A stretch of DNA of 64,000 nt from Tetrapyrgos nigripes (GCA_013368315.1 JAACJM010000021.1:434001-498000), one strand, 5' to 3'. Positions 46,050-59,141 are shown, counted from the first letter of the stretch. Made by a program: numbers and translations. The notes: generated from the letters alone by a model not told the origin.

Positions 46050-47493
46050 CTACTCTACTTGACCATCCTCTTCATCTTCATCTTCACCTTCACCACCGTT
46101 ACCTAATTCATTGTTAACATCCAGGTATTGATCGACCTCTTCATCTGCCCGTGTTTGTAGTACTTCCTGGTACTGTAGCCACATAGCTTCAGCAATACTA
46201 TCCCGTCGTTCTATCGCCTCTTGAAACTCCTCATTTGTGATACAACTGTCTGCCAATTCACCTTGCAGGTTCGGTATGTCATGGGCTTCAATATGCTGTC
46301 CAGGAGTTGGGTCAATAGCCCCACTATCAGATCAAAAGTCGGGGATGATGAAGTTTGCCGAATCTTTCTCCATGATGAAATTGTGCAAAGCTGCGAGAGC
46401 AGCAGGAATACGTGCTTGGATTTCCATGTTAAACTGTGCTGGTAAAACCAGGATTCGCCACCGCCGTTTAATGACACCAAATATGTGTTCAATCACATTC
46501 CGAGCCTGAGCATGGCGAAGATTGAATAGTTCTTCCTTTGTACGTGGTCTAAGTAAAGTAATTTAGCACTGTCCAATGTATGTTTTTGAATGACTGACCT
46601 CTGCTGGGCTCTCCCCCACTCTAGTAAATGATAGCGAACACCACGGTAAGGAGTCAAAACTGTCATTGACACGGGAAAGCCAGCATCTCCAAGGTAATAG
46701 CAACCTTCTGGAATTGGAAAATCTGATGTACGAGCATCGGAGTAAAGGAACACATCATTGACTGACCCTTCCCAACCAGTCAGGACGTAGAGGAATCAAA
46801 GGGAGAATGAACAAGCGGCAAGGATGTTCTGCGAGACAAAACCCTTGCGGTTCCTGGAATTTGGTCGATCCTTGGCAGAAGGATTTGCAGCAACATGGGA
46901 ACCATCCAATGCTCCAATACAGCCTGAGAAAAAAGGCCAGAATTTGGGATTCTCCTGGAGATAAGGAGCAGGGGATCGTCCTTGGATGGGAGCCTGACGT
47001 AGTGATTGTAGAATTCCGGAATGGAAATGATTCGAACCATGTTCTTGAAATACCTGTACTTTTGTAGTCAATTAACAAGGAATTTATATAGTAATGAAGA
47101 ATATCACCTGGCTATGGTCTCATTTGATCGCTGGAATCTTTCACCAGTATTCCGAACTGCCAATCCAGTGACGCACATATACAGAAAGATCGCGACCTGT
47201 TCTTGAACTGTAACTCCTTTGCTTGAGTCAGTGCAGCCCATTGATCGAAGAGTTATTACCAGAGAAATAAAAACAGGCAAACGGACGCCTAGCTCTGTAT
47301 AAATGTGCATAGGGTGGCCATGAATGAGTTCATTGACCCAGGCAATACCTGTAAGTGCAGAGGTGTGGTATGGCTCGCTTTCTTCCCTTTCAGGTATGCA
47401 TAGCGCTGCTCCAAGTGCTGCAAAATTGACAACACTGGCTGCTGCAGATACCAATTGTGCTAGATTCTCGTATCCAAGGTTGCTGTCGGACAT
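46050..47493 (-). pseudogene. Harbinger DDE transposase (HARBI1-like), inactivated
   Basis: Recognisable in order on the minus strand are 'VTVQEQVAIFLYMCV', 'FQRSNETIAR', 'CIGALDGSHV' (first Asp), 'TGWEGSVNDVFLYSDA', 'YYLGDAGFP' (second Asp), 'ARNVIEHIFGVIKRRWRIL' (Glu), and an acidic C-terminus. Introns lie at about 47047-47103 and 46557-46603. Three lesions are seen: a 1-nt frameshift at a C4 run (about 46972); a TGA at 46796-46798 where related proteins have Arg ('CSFSL-R-FLYVL'); and a TGA at 46332-46334, after which the frame continues open for about 95 codons. Both stops are what a CGA to TGA transition gives. The catalytic residues themselves are intact. Confidence 0.88.
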
Positions 47494-47630
47494 GGGAGCG
47501 AAGGAAGAAGGTTTTATTATCACTGATTAATCTACAGATAACAAAAAAGGCCAAGAGCCTGTGGCTGTACACTCATGCGGGAATTTTACAGAAGGGCCAC
47601 GGATTTGAGGCCCATCTGAACTGGCTCTTA

Positions 47631-48007
47631 CGAGGCCCTTTAGGCCGAGTTAACTTATATCGACCCCTCAATTGAGTAGCAAAGGTTCTCACGGGTTCTA
47701 ACTTTTACACGCCACCACAGTGCTCCGAAGTACCCGAACTGACACTCAATACGTCATAGCTCATTTTTGCCTTGCCGCCCACCAACCACGACGAGCTTCA
47801 GGCGTATTTATTTTCCTCAGCAGCCGTCGCAAGTCCAACTGCCGCTCTCTGAACCACTATGGGCTCCTCCACCCAACGTTCAAGATGTCATTACAGAAGA
47901 TATTAAGCTCTATCTATTTTTTTTAGTCAATTTTACAGTATTACTTACTTATACAATGGGCCTCGTAATTTGCCATGCGAAGCAGTGGCACCTTTCCCCA
48001 GTTTGAA
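47631..48007. other. Short spacer, no gene seen
   Basis: Sequence between the Harbinger right flank and block R2 copy B. No feature recognised. Confidence 0.5.
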
Positions 48008-48640
48008 ACATAGGAACAGGCTGTTGAGTTAGGAAAGGCCAGGAAGGATGACCGCTCCATGACGAGGAAAGAAATGAACTTCAAATTCAGCACCCAACTT
48101 GAAACTCGAATGCAATACTCATGAGTCAGAACGATTCGAATCGACACCTTAGCATGTTTCCACCAAAAGTCACAATCTGTCCAGTATGGAACGGAAACAA
48201 ATCGAGATTTATCCTTCGGTAGTATTAGGTAGCATTGCGTCAGCAGGTCACCAAAAACGTGCTGCGGCGATGTTTGGCAGTGATCAGAGATGTCGATGAG
48301 CCTGGACGTTCAATGGAGCCTCCCCTTCGCGGGAAGTCCTGTGATTGAATGGTACAAAGATGACAGCAATTTTAGTTTTCTGCGCGTAATTGCATAGGAC
48401 TCTTTCGAGGAATTTCAGTAGACCAAATGTAGGTGTAAGAATGTAGTCTTTGCGACTGCTAATATTTGACCAGGGAAAATATAAGCTGTAGATACGCGGC
48501 CAGCATCGAATCGAGATGATCTCGGAGACCAGGCTTCAGAAAATCATCATTCATCTTGAGAAGAATGAACATAGCAATATATATATGTAGCCAGACACTT
48601 CCAGAGAGAATCTAGTTCCGGGTTGTTCGGGGGTCGGATT
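48008..48640. repeat. Long dispersed repeat, block R2 copy B
   Basis: Matches 35896-36500, with several small insertions (about 48215-48260) not in copy A. Confidence 0.85.
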
Positions 48641-48649
48641 CGGGATATA

Positions 48650-49480
48650 ATACGAGGGGCCTGAGGCAGCTACTTTTCGAAGTTCATCACAAATCGGGAT
48701 CATTGATGTCATGATGATCTGTATTGAGATTATTGAATAGAGTGGTCGAGTACACAAAAATTCGTGGTATTCTGACAGAACTGAGTCAAGTCTTTTAGCG
48801 TGGGGTTGTAACGTGGCAAGCCCTGCAAGGCCCTGCAGGGAAGTTTCAATGAGCTTAGTAGCCGAAACTACCCGTTTTATAGATATTTATCCCTAAAATG
48901 CTCTCGGAGACACGTGTAGCGGTTGAATGCTTCAGGAGACCGAACCCGTTCGTGACAGACGTTGTTTCCACGTGCGAATCGCGTCGCCATTGGCTCTGGC
49001 CGTCGCAATGGACTTGTGTTTCCTCTCTTGTGCCTGGAGGTCTTCGGGAATGGATGGATCGGGACACATTGTTTCTTTGTTACGAGTCCTATTTATAGGA
49101 CGAGTCTTATTGTGAGCTCAAATGGCCGCATTTTTCGTATCCCGGGAAAATATATCCTATTCCGTCGGCTCGGCAGACTCGGCACCAAGCTTCTCCGCAA
49201 ATTCTCCGTCAACTTGCGTCAAGCAACGAACCAGTGACCAGTGCCCAGTCCATGACCTACATCTACCTCTTCAGAGTCTATTGCATTTTTTGCAATGGGA
49301 TGAGGACTCGTACCTGCCGCTGTATACAGTGGCCCGCACCGACATATTTGTTACTTGAAAGAACTGAAGAATTTTTTTTTTGTCTGTATTCCACGTGCGA
49401 ATCGCGTGCTTGCAACGGTGACCGAGGATGTAGACTCCGCCTCTTGCTACACTCTTGGAGACGATGTTGAGACGATATAT
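48650..49480. repeat. Blocks R3/R4/R5, third copy, partly inverted
   Basis: 48650-48940 repeats R3 and 48940-48990 repeats R4. 49087-49345 is R5 in inverted orientation. 49385-49480 repeats R4 again. The rearranged order points to recombination among copies. Confidence 0.75.
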
Positions 49481-51440
49481 ACTTGAAGCTCGGCGCGAAT
49501 GAAGTTATGCAGTTTCAGACCACTGAGCCGACGTATCGAGATTCAAGAGCTATAGGTGGAGCGCCAAGTTGTGGGTTCAATGCGTGGCAAGAGGTGGCAA
49601 GGGAGTTCATGAGAGACTGCGCGCGGGAGTAGACACGAGGGTACGAATGCGAAATTGGGCACCGTCGCCCTGGAAGATGGCGGTTGAAGGGAGAGGTCGG
49701 TAATGATTATTAACAGAGGGACCCTGGCAGGCCTCCGCCGCTGGCAAAGTATAGTCCTGACTCCTCGACTTTATTTTTTTTTTCCGGTAAAAAGGGATAC
49801 TTAGCAGTCAGTCATGACTCAAGAGACTAAAGTTGAAGGACAACATCCTAATCCTGCAGCCACATGCGTAGGCCCGGGCCCCGTACCGTAAACTGGTACG
49901 TCCGTATTTTTTAAAAAGATTTACGGGATCAATATTGGCATGGTTTACCCGTACGCGTATTTGGCATTTGCAAGTGTTCGTTTTGAATCTCATACGGTAT
50001 GGTACGGGGAAGTATTACTGGATATGGTGTCGCGTTGGATGAGACCGTTAAGAATGCGTTGAGAATGCGCAATAGAAACCGACTTCTGCGTCTGTATTCC
50101 TTCTTTAGAAAATATCTGAATCAGATGTAGTACACAGTCCTCAGTGGCTTTTTGGGCACGCAGACAGCGTGGTCAACATATAATCAAGTGCTTAATGTTG
50201 TTTTTAATGGCACGGATCTCGCTTGAAGTGGATGTTCTGGCGCGAAATTGAGAGAATTCGACAGGATTGTTCTCTATGAAGACACAATATTGACACGGAA
50301 AGGCGAAATAATCCGTAGAAATTTGTGGCCGACTCATACACCTGTAAAGCCTATGCCTTTCCATAACTCTTTCCGATCGCTCCCGACTCCTTTCCGACTC
50401 TCCCCTTTTTGTTCCATTTCATTTCCAATTCATTTCTGAGTTGCCACAAATCCGTTTAGTTTACAATTCCCATTGGATCCTATCCGACTCATATTGGATA
50501 CTAACTGGACAGCTCGCATTCATACTTGTTTCATTTCTGTTTCATATCTCGTAGCACCTTGTGCTCCCCTTCCTTTTCTTTCCAAAGGGTTTCCACGCGA
50601 TGATAGCAAATTGAGCATTTCCCTTTGTCTTTACCTTTTCCAGTAGTTTCCATATTCATTTCCGATAATTCCCTATCTCATTCCGTATACTTCCGATATA
50701 GTACTTAAGCTAGCAACTTTGTAGTAGATAGCTTAAGTCTAAAATTGATTTAGCTGGTCTCTTATCTTTTCCGATTGATTCCAATTAGACAACTAGCAAG
50801 GTGGTACCAATAGTGCCATTAACCTTCTGTCTTGACTTCCCGGTCCTTCTGACCGGATCCCCCCTCTTCCAATATATCCTCTTCCTGTCCGGTTCCACCC
50901 AGATCCATTATTGTTCCATCCTTTCCCATAGACCTCTGCCCGGGTCCATAGTGTTTCCTAGTACTAGGATCCGCCCAGACTTAACAACACTGTACAATCC
51001 ATATTACAGAGTATGGTTTGAGATGAGGTTATCCATACCGGTCCTTCCAGAAAGCTTGTACAGTATGGAGTGTAGGACCTGATCTCTTCTGTATCTATGC
51101 AGATAGATACAGCTCAGTGAGAAGGAAGAGTCAACGCTATATATATTCATATCTATGCAGATAGATACAGCTGTAGGTATAAATGAGCAAAAGGAATACT
51201 AGTGAGACATAAGTACTAACCTCATTGAGAAGGAAGAGTCAATGCTGAGGTTACTGTGGCTATGATTCGATATATAAAGTACAGAGACAAATAAGTAAAC
51301 CAAGTGACCATAAGTGGGCAGTACATGGACGAGATCCAGATTGCCACATGAGGGAACGAAAAAGGAATGAAATGAAATACAAAATCCTACACGGAGTTTG
51401 TACACCAGTAATAGGTGGTTTTTGTAATTAAGTGCTAGGA
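49481..51440. other. No gene seen; low-complexity and small repeats
   Basis: 49940-50030 carries the GGCATTTGCAAGTGTTC repeat. 50380-50800 is rich in TTTCCNATTC-type repeats. At 51090-51250 the block TCTATGCAGATAGATACAGC occurs twice and GAGAAGGAAGAGTCAA twice. None of the frames shows a motif. Confidence 0.5.
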
Positions 51441-51444
51441 ACTG

Positions 51445-53030
51445 CACCCAAACACAAAACCATATACAAAATGTAAATGAGACGAGTGTTCCAAGTAGTC
51501 AGAGTACTCAAACTCCCAGTTTACTGGTACTATAAGTACTTTTGATCAGGGTTTTTCAACGAAGTTAGCGCTTAGCACACGACACAATAAACACAAGTTT
51601 AACACCAAGAGGATCAACAAGTCCCAAAATCAAACACTTGTAGGCCACAGTTGCCTTAAAATCAACACTTAATAGACCAGAAGGTCAACACCAAGATCAC
51701 AGTTATAACCACAAAAATGTTCAATTTTAAACTCTATTATCTCCAACACAATATTTATACTCGTAGAGAGTGCAGTTAAGTTTGTTTTAGAAGCTTTAGT
51801 CCGTGTTTCACGTCCTCTACTATTGCTAGCGAGATCCAATACTCTACAGTATGTGGCTTGGGTAGCTACTCATAATATCTGGTCCTTTTATACAACTCGC
51901 AGCTACAACTAAACAGTTACCTATTTCTTTTCGAGGTCCGCTAAAAGGTATGTAGAGAAAATATAAAACAAATCGAAAAGTCTGCTAGCAAGTTCTACCT
52001 ATTTTCCTCATAAGTAAAGACTTGCTTATTAGGGTATACAGAAACTGTTCAATATTATCTAAATATTGGTAGGAACTTTCTTCAGTTCCCTTTGTAAGCT
52101 GTCTGGTGTTTTTGTGTACCGTCCTGGTTAGCAAGCATCGCATCTATGACTCAGAACGCTCCACTTATGACTGCTAGGTCCTTCATACGCGTCCTTACGC
52201 TAGGGGCATAGGGTTTTCTTGTAGTTTCTTTATTCCGTTTGGTTTTCCTTTCCCTTTTCTCCGATCTTGCTTTATTCGTGTTCTATGTATTGCCAGTAGT
52301 CTACTACTGAGTCCTACATATGAGTCCAGCTCTTCTGCAGTCCCATTTGCATACTTATTCCTTCTTCAATGCTTTCAATGCCTAGCTCGACGATTACTGA
52401 TGGACTTATCCTTATCCAGAAATAACATTACCCATTTGGGTTGTATTCTGATTGTTCGGATGTACTGCGACTTAGTGCTTCTGTCCCTCATATCTCTGTG
52501 TAGAGATGCCCGTTCACTATCCCCTCTGTACCGATGGATAGCTGAACTCTCTGGGATCCTGTACATATATACTTTGTCCTACTTTTGTCCACATGTACCT
52601 TTTACAGATACTTAAGATTCCCTCAAAGCCATTTTAGTACTACAGGATTTACCGATACATAGATCTAGACCTAGCATGATTGTCTGCATGTCTGATCTTA
52701 GCGCTGTCTTCTCTGATCGACCTTTCAGCCGAGGATTGTGCTGCTTATGCGTTCCTATGCCCGCAAATAGGGGCTACCTCACATTTCACTGTCCCTTTGG
52801 ATCACGCTAGCAGTTCTAGTCGTTATAATAGGATTCGAAAGCCTTTATAGACTATCTTTATCATTTGGTGGGTCTGCTATTATAACTCCCAACTTGTACA
52901 TATCAATCATAGTACTTAGAATGAGTTGTTTCTCCATTTGTAAGCACTTAATATCATTGTACTGTTGTTTTCTTAGTCCCGCTAGGTATTAACTAGCAGT
53001 TCAGGGCTCACCCTAGTCCTCTTATTCCCT
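51445..53030. repeat. 1.6-kb dispersed repeat, copy 2
   Basis: Diverged relative of 26900-28485 in the same orientation, roughly 70-75% alike by eye. Copy 2 is not inside a recognisable element, which fits a solo LTR or an independent insertion. Confidence 0.65.
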
Positions 53031-56000
53031 TAAAAGAACGTCAAAACTGATATTATGAACCAAAATCCAAGTATGTATACTGCAATTTTGTACGGTGTAT
53101 CACCGGTACAAATACTTACTGGAACAGCACATAGTATGGAAACCCGGAAGGCCTCGCTCGCCCCAGAGAGCCTCACTCACTTTAAGTGGTTCTGCCGATC
53201 AGTCAGCAGCACTGATATGGAAATTGGACCCCCGACACCCATGTATGCACGTCGCAGGGAATTATATATCCTTAGTAAAATATTGTAGGTACATACAACT
53301 GGTCGGTTCACTTAAAGGAAAGGAAATGTGCACTGTACATGAATATGAACAACATGTACCTAGTATGCACCTCGACCCGCAAAGACTGCATCATCCAAAA
53401 TGACCCCAGGACACTAGGCATGAAGTCCCATGGTTTTGTGTTGTTCAGCAACAGCTTTCAAAGTCACTAATCATTATACATACAAGCTCAAAGAGTAAGT
53501 TTGTAGGAGCCATACGAGCACCCCTATGTTGATGGCATGACTGGCCAGCAATAGCTGTATTTTTCTCACGAACAGTACCTGCCAGAAGAGACCTCTTACC
53601 TTGCGCAATCCATGCTATGTAGTAGTATGGCCTTGATATTTCCCTAGATCTACAGCTTATTCATGATTAAGAGTCCTTTATTACCTTATGGGCCATGAGA
53701 ATTTGATGTAGGTGCTTGCACCTTTGGAGGCCTCCGCAAATAGCAAGCAGAGCCTCATTTGATACTTCTTTCTGACATCCGTACACGAGTTTGCGATTTA
53801 TTTGTTTCAACCCCTTTCCAAGGATTGGATGCAGTGGGTGCTGTGGTCTGCAGCGGATGCCTGTCGTAGACCAGTATGATCTGTCAATTATATATCCTTG
53901 TCTAGTTTGTGATTCCTCAGTTTGACTTCCTCCCAAGTCCCAGACTTTGCTCGCACTTTTCTTCTGCCCACCCAACCCACCCTAGTACATATGTTTGTAT
54001 CTATGAGGCCCTACCACTCATTCACAATCTTCACGTTTCAATGGGGGCATTTGCCCCTGGTTTTGCCTATTACTTATTTTGCGAAGCTTGCGAGTAATGT
54101 GGAGGTCTTGGCTTAATCTGAGTTGACGGACCAGTACATAAACTGTAGGTACCTTTGCACTCCATTTCAATTTTCAACCTGTACTAACTTTATGGCTTGT
54201 ATTGACATGAGAGAATTAAACCTAAAGAGAAAACTCCTCGAACCACAGTAAGTCCGAGAAACTGTCTAGAGGTGTATGGTGGTACTGATCTATCAACTAT
54301 GGCTGATACTGGCCAATATAATTGAAACAGCGAGGGTGTAGCATCAGGAAAGACCTCATCTGAGAATTTGGTCATATATTGTCGAGGGCAAAGAAGGACT
54401 TTCTAAGAAAGAGCTGGATAGTTGGAATAGGGCTGAGTGGGCTTGGATAGGGCTTATTAGGATAGGAACTTAGGCTGTGAAGTTGGGGGATGAACAACTT
54501 GATCTATTTCGTACTTGTACTAGGTTTATGTACAATACTGAGTAAGTATGAGTCAAGGCAGTTTGGACTGGTCATGGAAGGTAAATTGAGACTGAAATGA
54601 GTGTGAGGAAGACAGAAACTCGTAAGAAAAAGACGTAAAGGGTATAAGTAATCACAAAAAGACATAATGAAGGAGAAAAACGGGTAAGAAATACAAAACT
54701 TGTAGAATGCAGACATAATAAATGTAGAGAAAGAATGGGAATTTTTCAGAGCTTAGCCAGAAAGAGCAGGGTATCTAGGATGCAAGGAATTAATGAGATC
54801 GTTGGTGTGGGGGTCATGACTTCAGTGGTATGTGATTGTGGCGAAACCACACATATAGGGATTGATCAAGCTGGACACGTCTTCATGCAATACCAAAATC
54901 AGTATTACAGTATTCAGCTTCATATCAGCAATGAAACCTTCTGCATAATACTAAGCATCTCTTCAGGACATACACTATTGGATCTCCTTTTATATGTGTC
55001 TATGATCCCTTCCCTTGGCTTTATCTTGTAGTCTCTAACAATCTTAAATCTTTTAAGTTTTCACACAAGCTATTCAACTGTACTTACTACATAGTTCCAT
55101 GCTGACTCAAATCACTCTCATACACTCATCCTCATTTCCTTTAAGTCCTCAAGTCTGTTGGTATATGCATCTTCTTTCAGATCTTGATTATCACTCATTT
55201 TGTTCCTCTCATGTCTCCAATTTAGTCAGGAACTGCTGCTTGCCACACCTGACATGAGTTTCCATCCTCCTGCTGCCTGTCTCCTGCTTTGACTTGCCTG
55301 ATTTCAGCAAGAGGATATATGCTTCAGAGATCTTTGGGATATGTGCAGGACATGTATAAGTATCCTCATAATTTTTTATACAACGATAAGCTCTGTATTC
55401 CTTACAATGGTGTTAGTAAAAAAGACTCGAAATTTCACCATTTTGCATCATTCGTACTTGAATAGAGCTCTTATATGGGGCTTTAAGATGCCCAAAAGAT
55501 GCTCAGAAGGTAGGCAGTGCTGCATATAATGAAACCTGAAGCTATCCCATTAGTTTACAACTATGTGCGTTTGACACACTCTTAAAACACTTTGGTCCTA
55601 TGAAGTACACAGGAAATCTTACACGAAAGAGTAACTTTCCAGTTCAGAACCCTTAACCGTTTCCGATATGCATGAAACTATATATAACCCATTCTATGGC
55701 ATACAGAAGCTATTTAACACAGGAAGTACATCACTAGACAAGAACTCATCGTTGTCTCAAAGCCAGTGGCAGGCAGAGATTCTATCAGCACAAAATGGTG
55801 GCGCACTTCCTGTGACTGGTTAATACCAATCCTTCAATATATATACTCTTTTATAGTGATATATAAGCCACAGTGCATCCTCTTGATGTTGAAAGTCTCA
55901 CCTACTTACAACTATATTCAAGAAATATGTACTGCTGTCTGCCATTGGTTTGTAAAATTGCGTGGCACAGATCAGAGAGATATTCCACAGTAGCACTACA

Positions 56001-56800
56001 TCCAAATATTGAGTGATATAATTTACGGCGTCGTGAGGTTCAAAACGAACACTTGCAAATGCCAAGTACGCGTAAGGGTAAACCATACACTAGATGTACA
56101 GTAAGATGGAAGAAAACACAGACTACGTCATGGGGTAGTTAGTGATTCGGACGGAAAAGGGGCGGAAAACCGGATCGTGTCCGAAATATCAGCCAATGAG
56201 AGTGCAGGACGAACCAAGAAAGGAAGGATTTGTCTAACAATCAGAACGCAGCTTTGATTTCCTTTCGGGGCTTCTAGTCCGGTTTATGGTCCAATGTCTT
56301 GGGTACTTCGGCCCGAAAATTCGCCGCAGAGAAAGAAAAAGAAAAAGAAAAAGAGAGAGCTCAGGAAATCTTTGCGCGGTGCGCGGCATGAGTAAATATG
56401 ATAGCCCCTATTCACAGGGCATCATAGTTGTCAAGTAGTCTCTTTTTTAAATTTTGTAGAACTTTGTGAGTAATATTCTCTTGTGAGTATACAATCTAGT
56501 GGTGAAATACAGAATACATTTGTCCCATAAATAGTGGGCCTTCGGGGCTAAATTTTTTCAATGCTGAAGTGCTGAAGCTCAAGCCCAGATTAATCATCCA
56601 TTTCCCCATCCTGGTTGCATCCTGGCCTCATAATTTCACTCTCTCACAAATCTAGCATGACCAGACCCTTAGAAGTTAGTTATCTACGACTCATGGATCT
56701 TCAGTCACATAATAATTCTAATGTTGAAATTACAGTATGGAGTTTTCGGGATCTGCGGCCTTTTTACAAAAACGGTTATTTCTTTGTTATTTCAACTGGA
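53031..56800. other. No gene supported; degenerate repeats
   Basis: Many short frames without motifs. 56025-56100 contains the inverted GAACACTTGCAAATGCC repeat seen at 39150 and 49965. A GAAAAA purine run lies near 56330. I found no intact element or gene in this 3.8 kb. Confidence 0.45.
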
Positions 56801-56808
56801 AACACTGT

Positions 56809-57199
56809 CAAGGGGGTCCAAAAAGAATTAAATTATACCGGGGGTCGGAAAAAAAATTTGCGCCCCCATCAAGGGAACCTACCTACCTTACCTTCCTTAT
56901 ATAGTAGGTTACCTGCTTAATATAGCAATAGCATGTGACTTATGATTACATAAATTATTTGAACTGCTGTGCTAGTCAGAAGCTTTGCGGAACCTTCAAC
57001 GAAAATTTGACTGCAACGTGGTCAAAGCAGTATTATCAGACCTTAGATGCATTGTGAACAACATGTATTACTGCCAACAGTGAGCGAAAAATTGTTCTAA
57101 GGCGCATTTTCGGGGGGGTCAAAAAAAAAATTTTCGCCTCCTCCAGAGGAACCTACCTACCAACCCCCGGTACGGGATTTCCCGGTCCGGACCCCCTTG
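56809..57199. mobile_element. hAT-like MITE, 391 bp, 8-bp TSD
   Basis: Ends are CAAGGGGGTCC and GGACCCCCTTG, flanked by the exact direct repeat AACACTGT at 56801-56808 and 57200-57207. Subterminal CCGGGGGT and AACCTACCTACC blocks occur near both ends. No ORF. Same family as 39976-40969 and the remnant near 1190-1258. Confidence 0.92.
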
Positions 57200-57324
57200 A
57201 ACACTGTCTCCAGCTCAAACAAATATTGGTCAGTCTCATAGAACCTGCATTATCTTTATTTAAGTATTTTATGGACAACGAAAGCGGGGGACTGTCATAC
57301 GATACGGTACGGGGAAGCTAGTTG

Positions 57325-57705
57325 GACATGCAGGTTGCACGCAGGGAAGTTGGACAAAACATCTACCTCCTTTGTTTTTGCGTTTCTGCTGATGATTTTG
57401 GTCTTGTTGTGAAGCTAAACATGCCTGTTATTCAACTATGTAAAAAAACCACTTCTGTGGACTGTCTCTGTGAAGTATAATCCTGATTTGTATGGAAAGT
57501 GCTCAAAAAGCAGATCTCAACTCGGTTGCAACTTGCCCAGCTTGTTTGTGAGGGCCAGTGCACCTATGTGTATTTTAGGCTCTTCTACCTTTATTGTCAG
57601 TTTGATAGAGCTGGTTTGAAGCCTTAGGCTCCTTTTTTTGAGCCAGATAGCTCTGGAGGCCATCTCGGACATCAAGTGTCCAACTGTGGTGCAAATATGG
57701 ACAGT
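57325..57705. repeat. 370-bp dispersed repeat, copy 2
   Basis: Matches 39523-39890. A GGTTGCAC insertion at the left and small indels distinguish the copies. Confidence 0.85.
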
Positions 57706-58012
57706 GAGCTGTCCACGGTAAAATATTCATATCTATATACAAGCTTCAAGGCTCGCACTCACTTCGACTATTGCGGCCACGGTGTGCTCTGAATAGCATA
57801 TGGATAGCAAAGTTAGATCACTCATCATGATGCCCAAATCCTTCGACCGAGATTTGTAATTAAGAACTAACGAATGTACTATGCTTGGGACTCTAGAACC
57901 GTATGAATAGTGGCTTAGAAATCTTCAGGAAAACTCGTCTCCGGAAACTTATAAGTATACCCAATCAGCACGCCACCCACAGCTGACCCACAACAGGCTC
58001 GAAAGAACAGAT

Positions 58013-58508
58013 ATGAGGATGCAAGACCCGAAATCTACTTTTTCGTACTTTGCAAAGAAGCTGAGACCTCTACCCCAACCTTGCTTATCTCTCAGTGATC
58101 GAACCTCGAATTGCAGGGGATAATGAAGTGTCTGTGGATCATGCAGAAGAGTCGAACGACTTCTTGCGGGAAATATGGGCTCCAAAGTCTTTGATGAGCG
58201 CAGGAGGATATACCCGAGGATCAGCGATGAAGACGGCGGACGAGAAGGGGGATCTCATTGTGTTTGGACGTCAGTTTATTTCGAACGTGAGTGCAGACCA
58301 TGACTGATCATCCAGCATCTGATAAATATTAACGTTCTTTTAGCCCGATCTGCCATTCCGTCTACTGAACGACATACCACTCACCAAATACGACCGTTCG
58401 CTCTTTTATTGTCCCGGGGATAACAATGGGAAGCGATACATTGATTATCCATTCTCTGTCGAGTTTTTGAACCAGAAGAAATTAGAGATGACGTCTGTAG
58501 CTGCGTAG
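58013..58508 (+). pseudogene. Old yellow enzyme (NADH:flavin oxidoreductase) 3' remnant
   Basis: Reads 'DPKSTFSYFAKKLR', then 'LYPNLAYLSVIEPRIAGD', 'LMSAGGYTRGSAM', 'GDLIVFGRQFISN' and, after an intron at 58287-58343, '[19 protein letters not shown]', 'FYCPGDNNG', ending at the TAG at 58506. These are the C-terminal FMN-binding blocks of the old-yellow-enzyme family. A single-base frame change near 58074 separates the first two blocks. Nothing of the N-terminal barrel half is visible upstream. It is therefore a truncated fragment. Confidence 0.85.
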
Positions 58509-59141
58509 ATGGAACGAGCTTAGACTGTTGAAAGCAAGTTTATCAGAATCAATATCGTTGTCAATATGGTTGAAGCTGTGAAAAATATGAGAAGTGGGCA
58601 ACCTTAAGTGGCTGCCGTCAGTCTAGGTTTTAGCCAGCGTAGAGATACAATTGCGTCTCAAGGGTTCTGGGTGTAATAAGCCTGGGTAGCGAATCTGCAT
58701 GGACGTGATCATGAAGAACAAGAGGAAACATGAACACGTGGCCGCTTCTACCCAGCTCGGCCACGCCTTTTTCGCCGAGGCCTTGGTGGAAGCACTACGC
58801 CTCTTCAGTGGGAGCGTTGCGGCAGGACTGAGATCGGTTACGACTCTTGACATGCCCTCGAGATCATTAATACAAGCTAGTTCATCCGAATCGCACCATG
58901 TAGCGAAGTTTGAACGAAGTACAGCGGCACAGGAGCGAGCGATGACGAAGCTTCCTCCTCGACGGAAGCATGGACTCGCACATAGCCTATAAGGGTTGAT
59001 TGACTCTATCCCAGGTCGGTGAGAGATTGGTTTGTATCCCAGAGATGGCACTGAAGGTTGCAAGGGCATTTGTAAGTTTGTTACCTCTTCTTCGTGGCCA
59101 AGTCGGTTTATCGGTCTATGACACCGTCGCTCCCTCCTCCT
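58509..59141. other. Uncharacterised open frames on both strands
   Basis: 58699-58992 (+) and 58623-59069 (-) are both open but show no motif I can name. They overlap on opposite strands and at most one can be real. Confidence 0.4.

Larger units (their letters stand above)
44528..47627. mobile_element. PIF/Harbinger element, 3100 bp, TTA target duplication
   Basis: TIRs of about 115-130 bp (44528-44656 and 47512-47627) begin GAGCCAGTTC and match at 32 of the first 33 positions. TTA flanks both ends (44525-44527, 47628-47630), the 3-bp Harbinger signature. The element holds the expected two genes in convergent orientation: a Myb/SANT-like protein (+) and a DDE transposase (-). The left TIR has a 9-bp extra segment compared with the right one. 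Confidence 0.95.
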
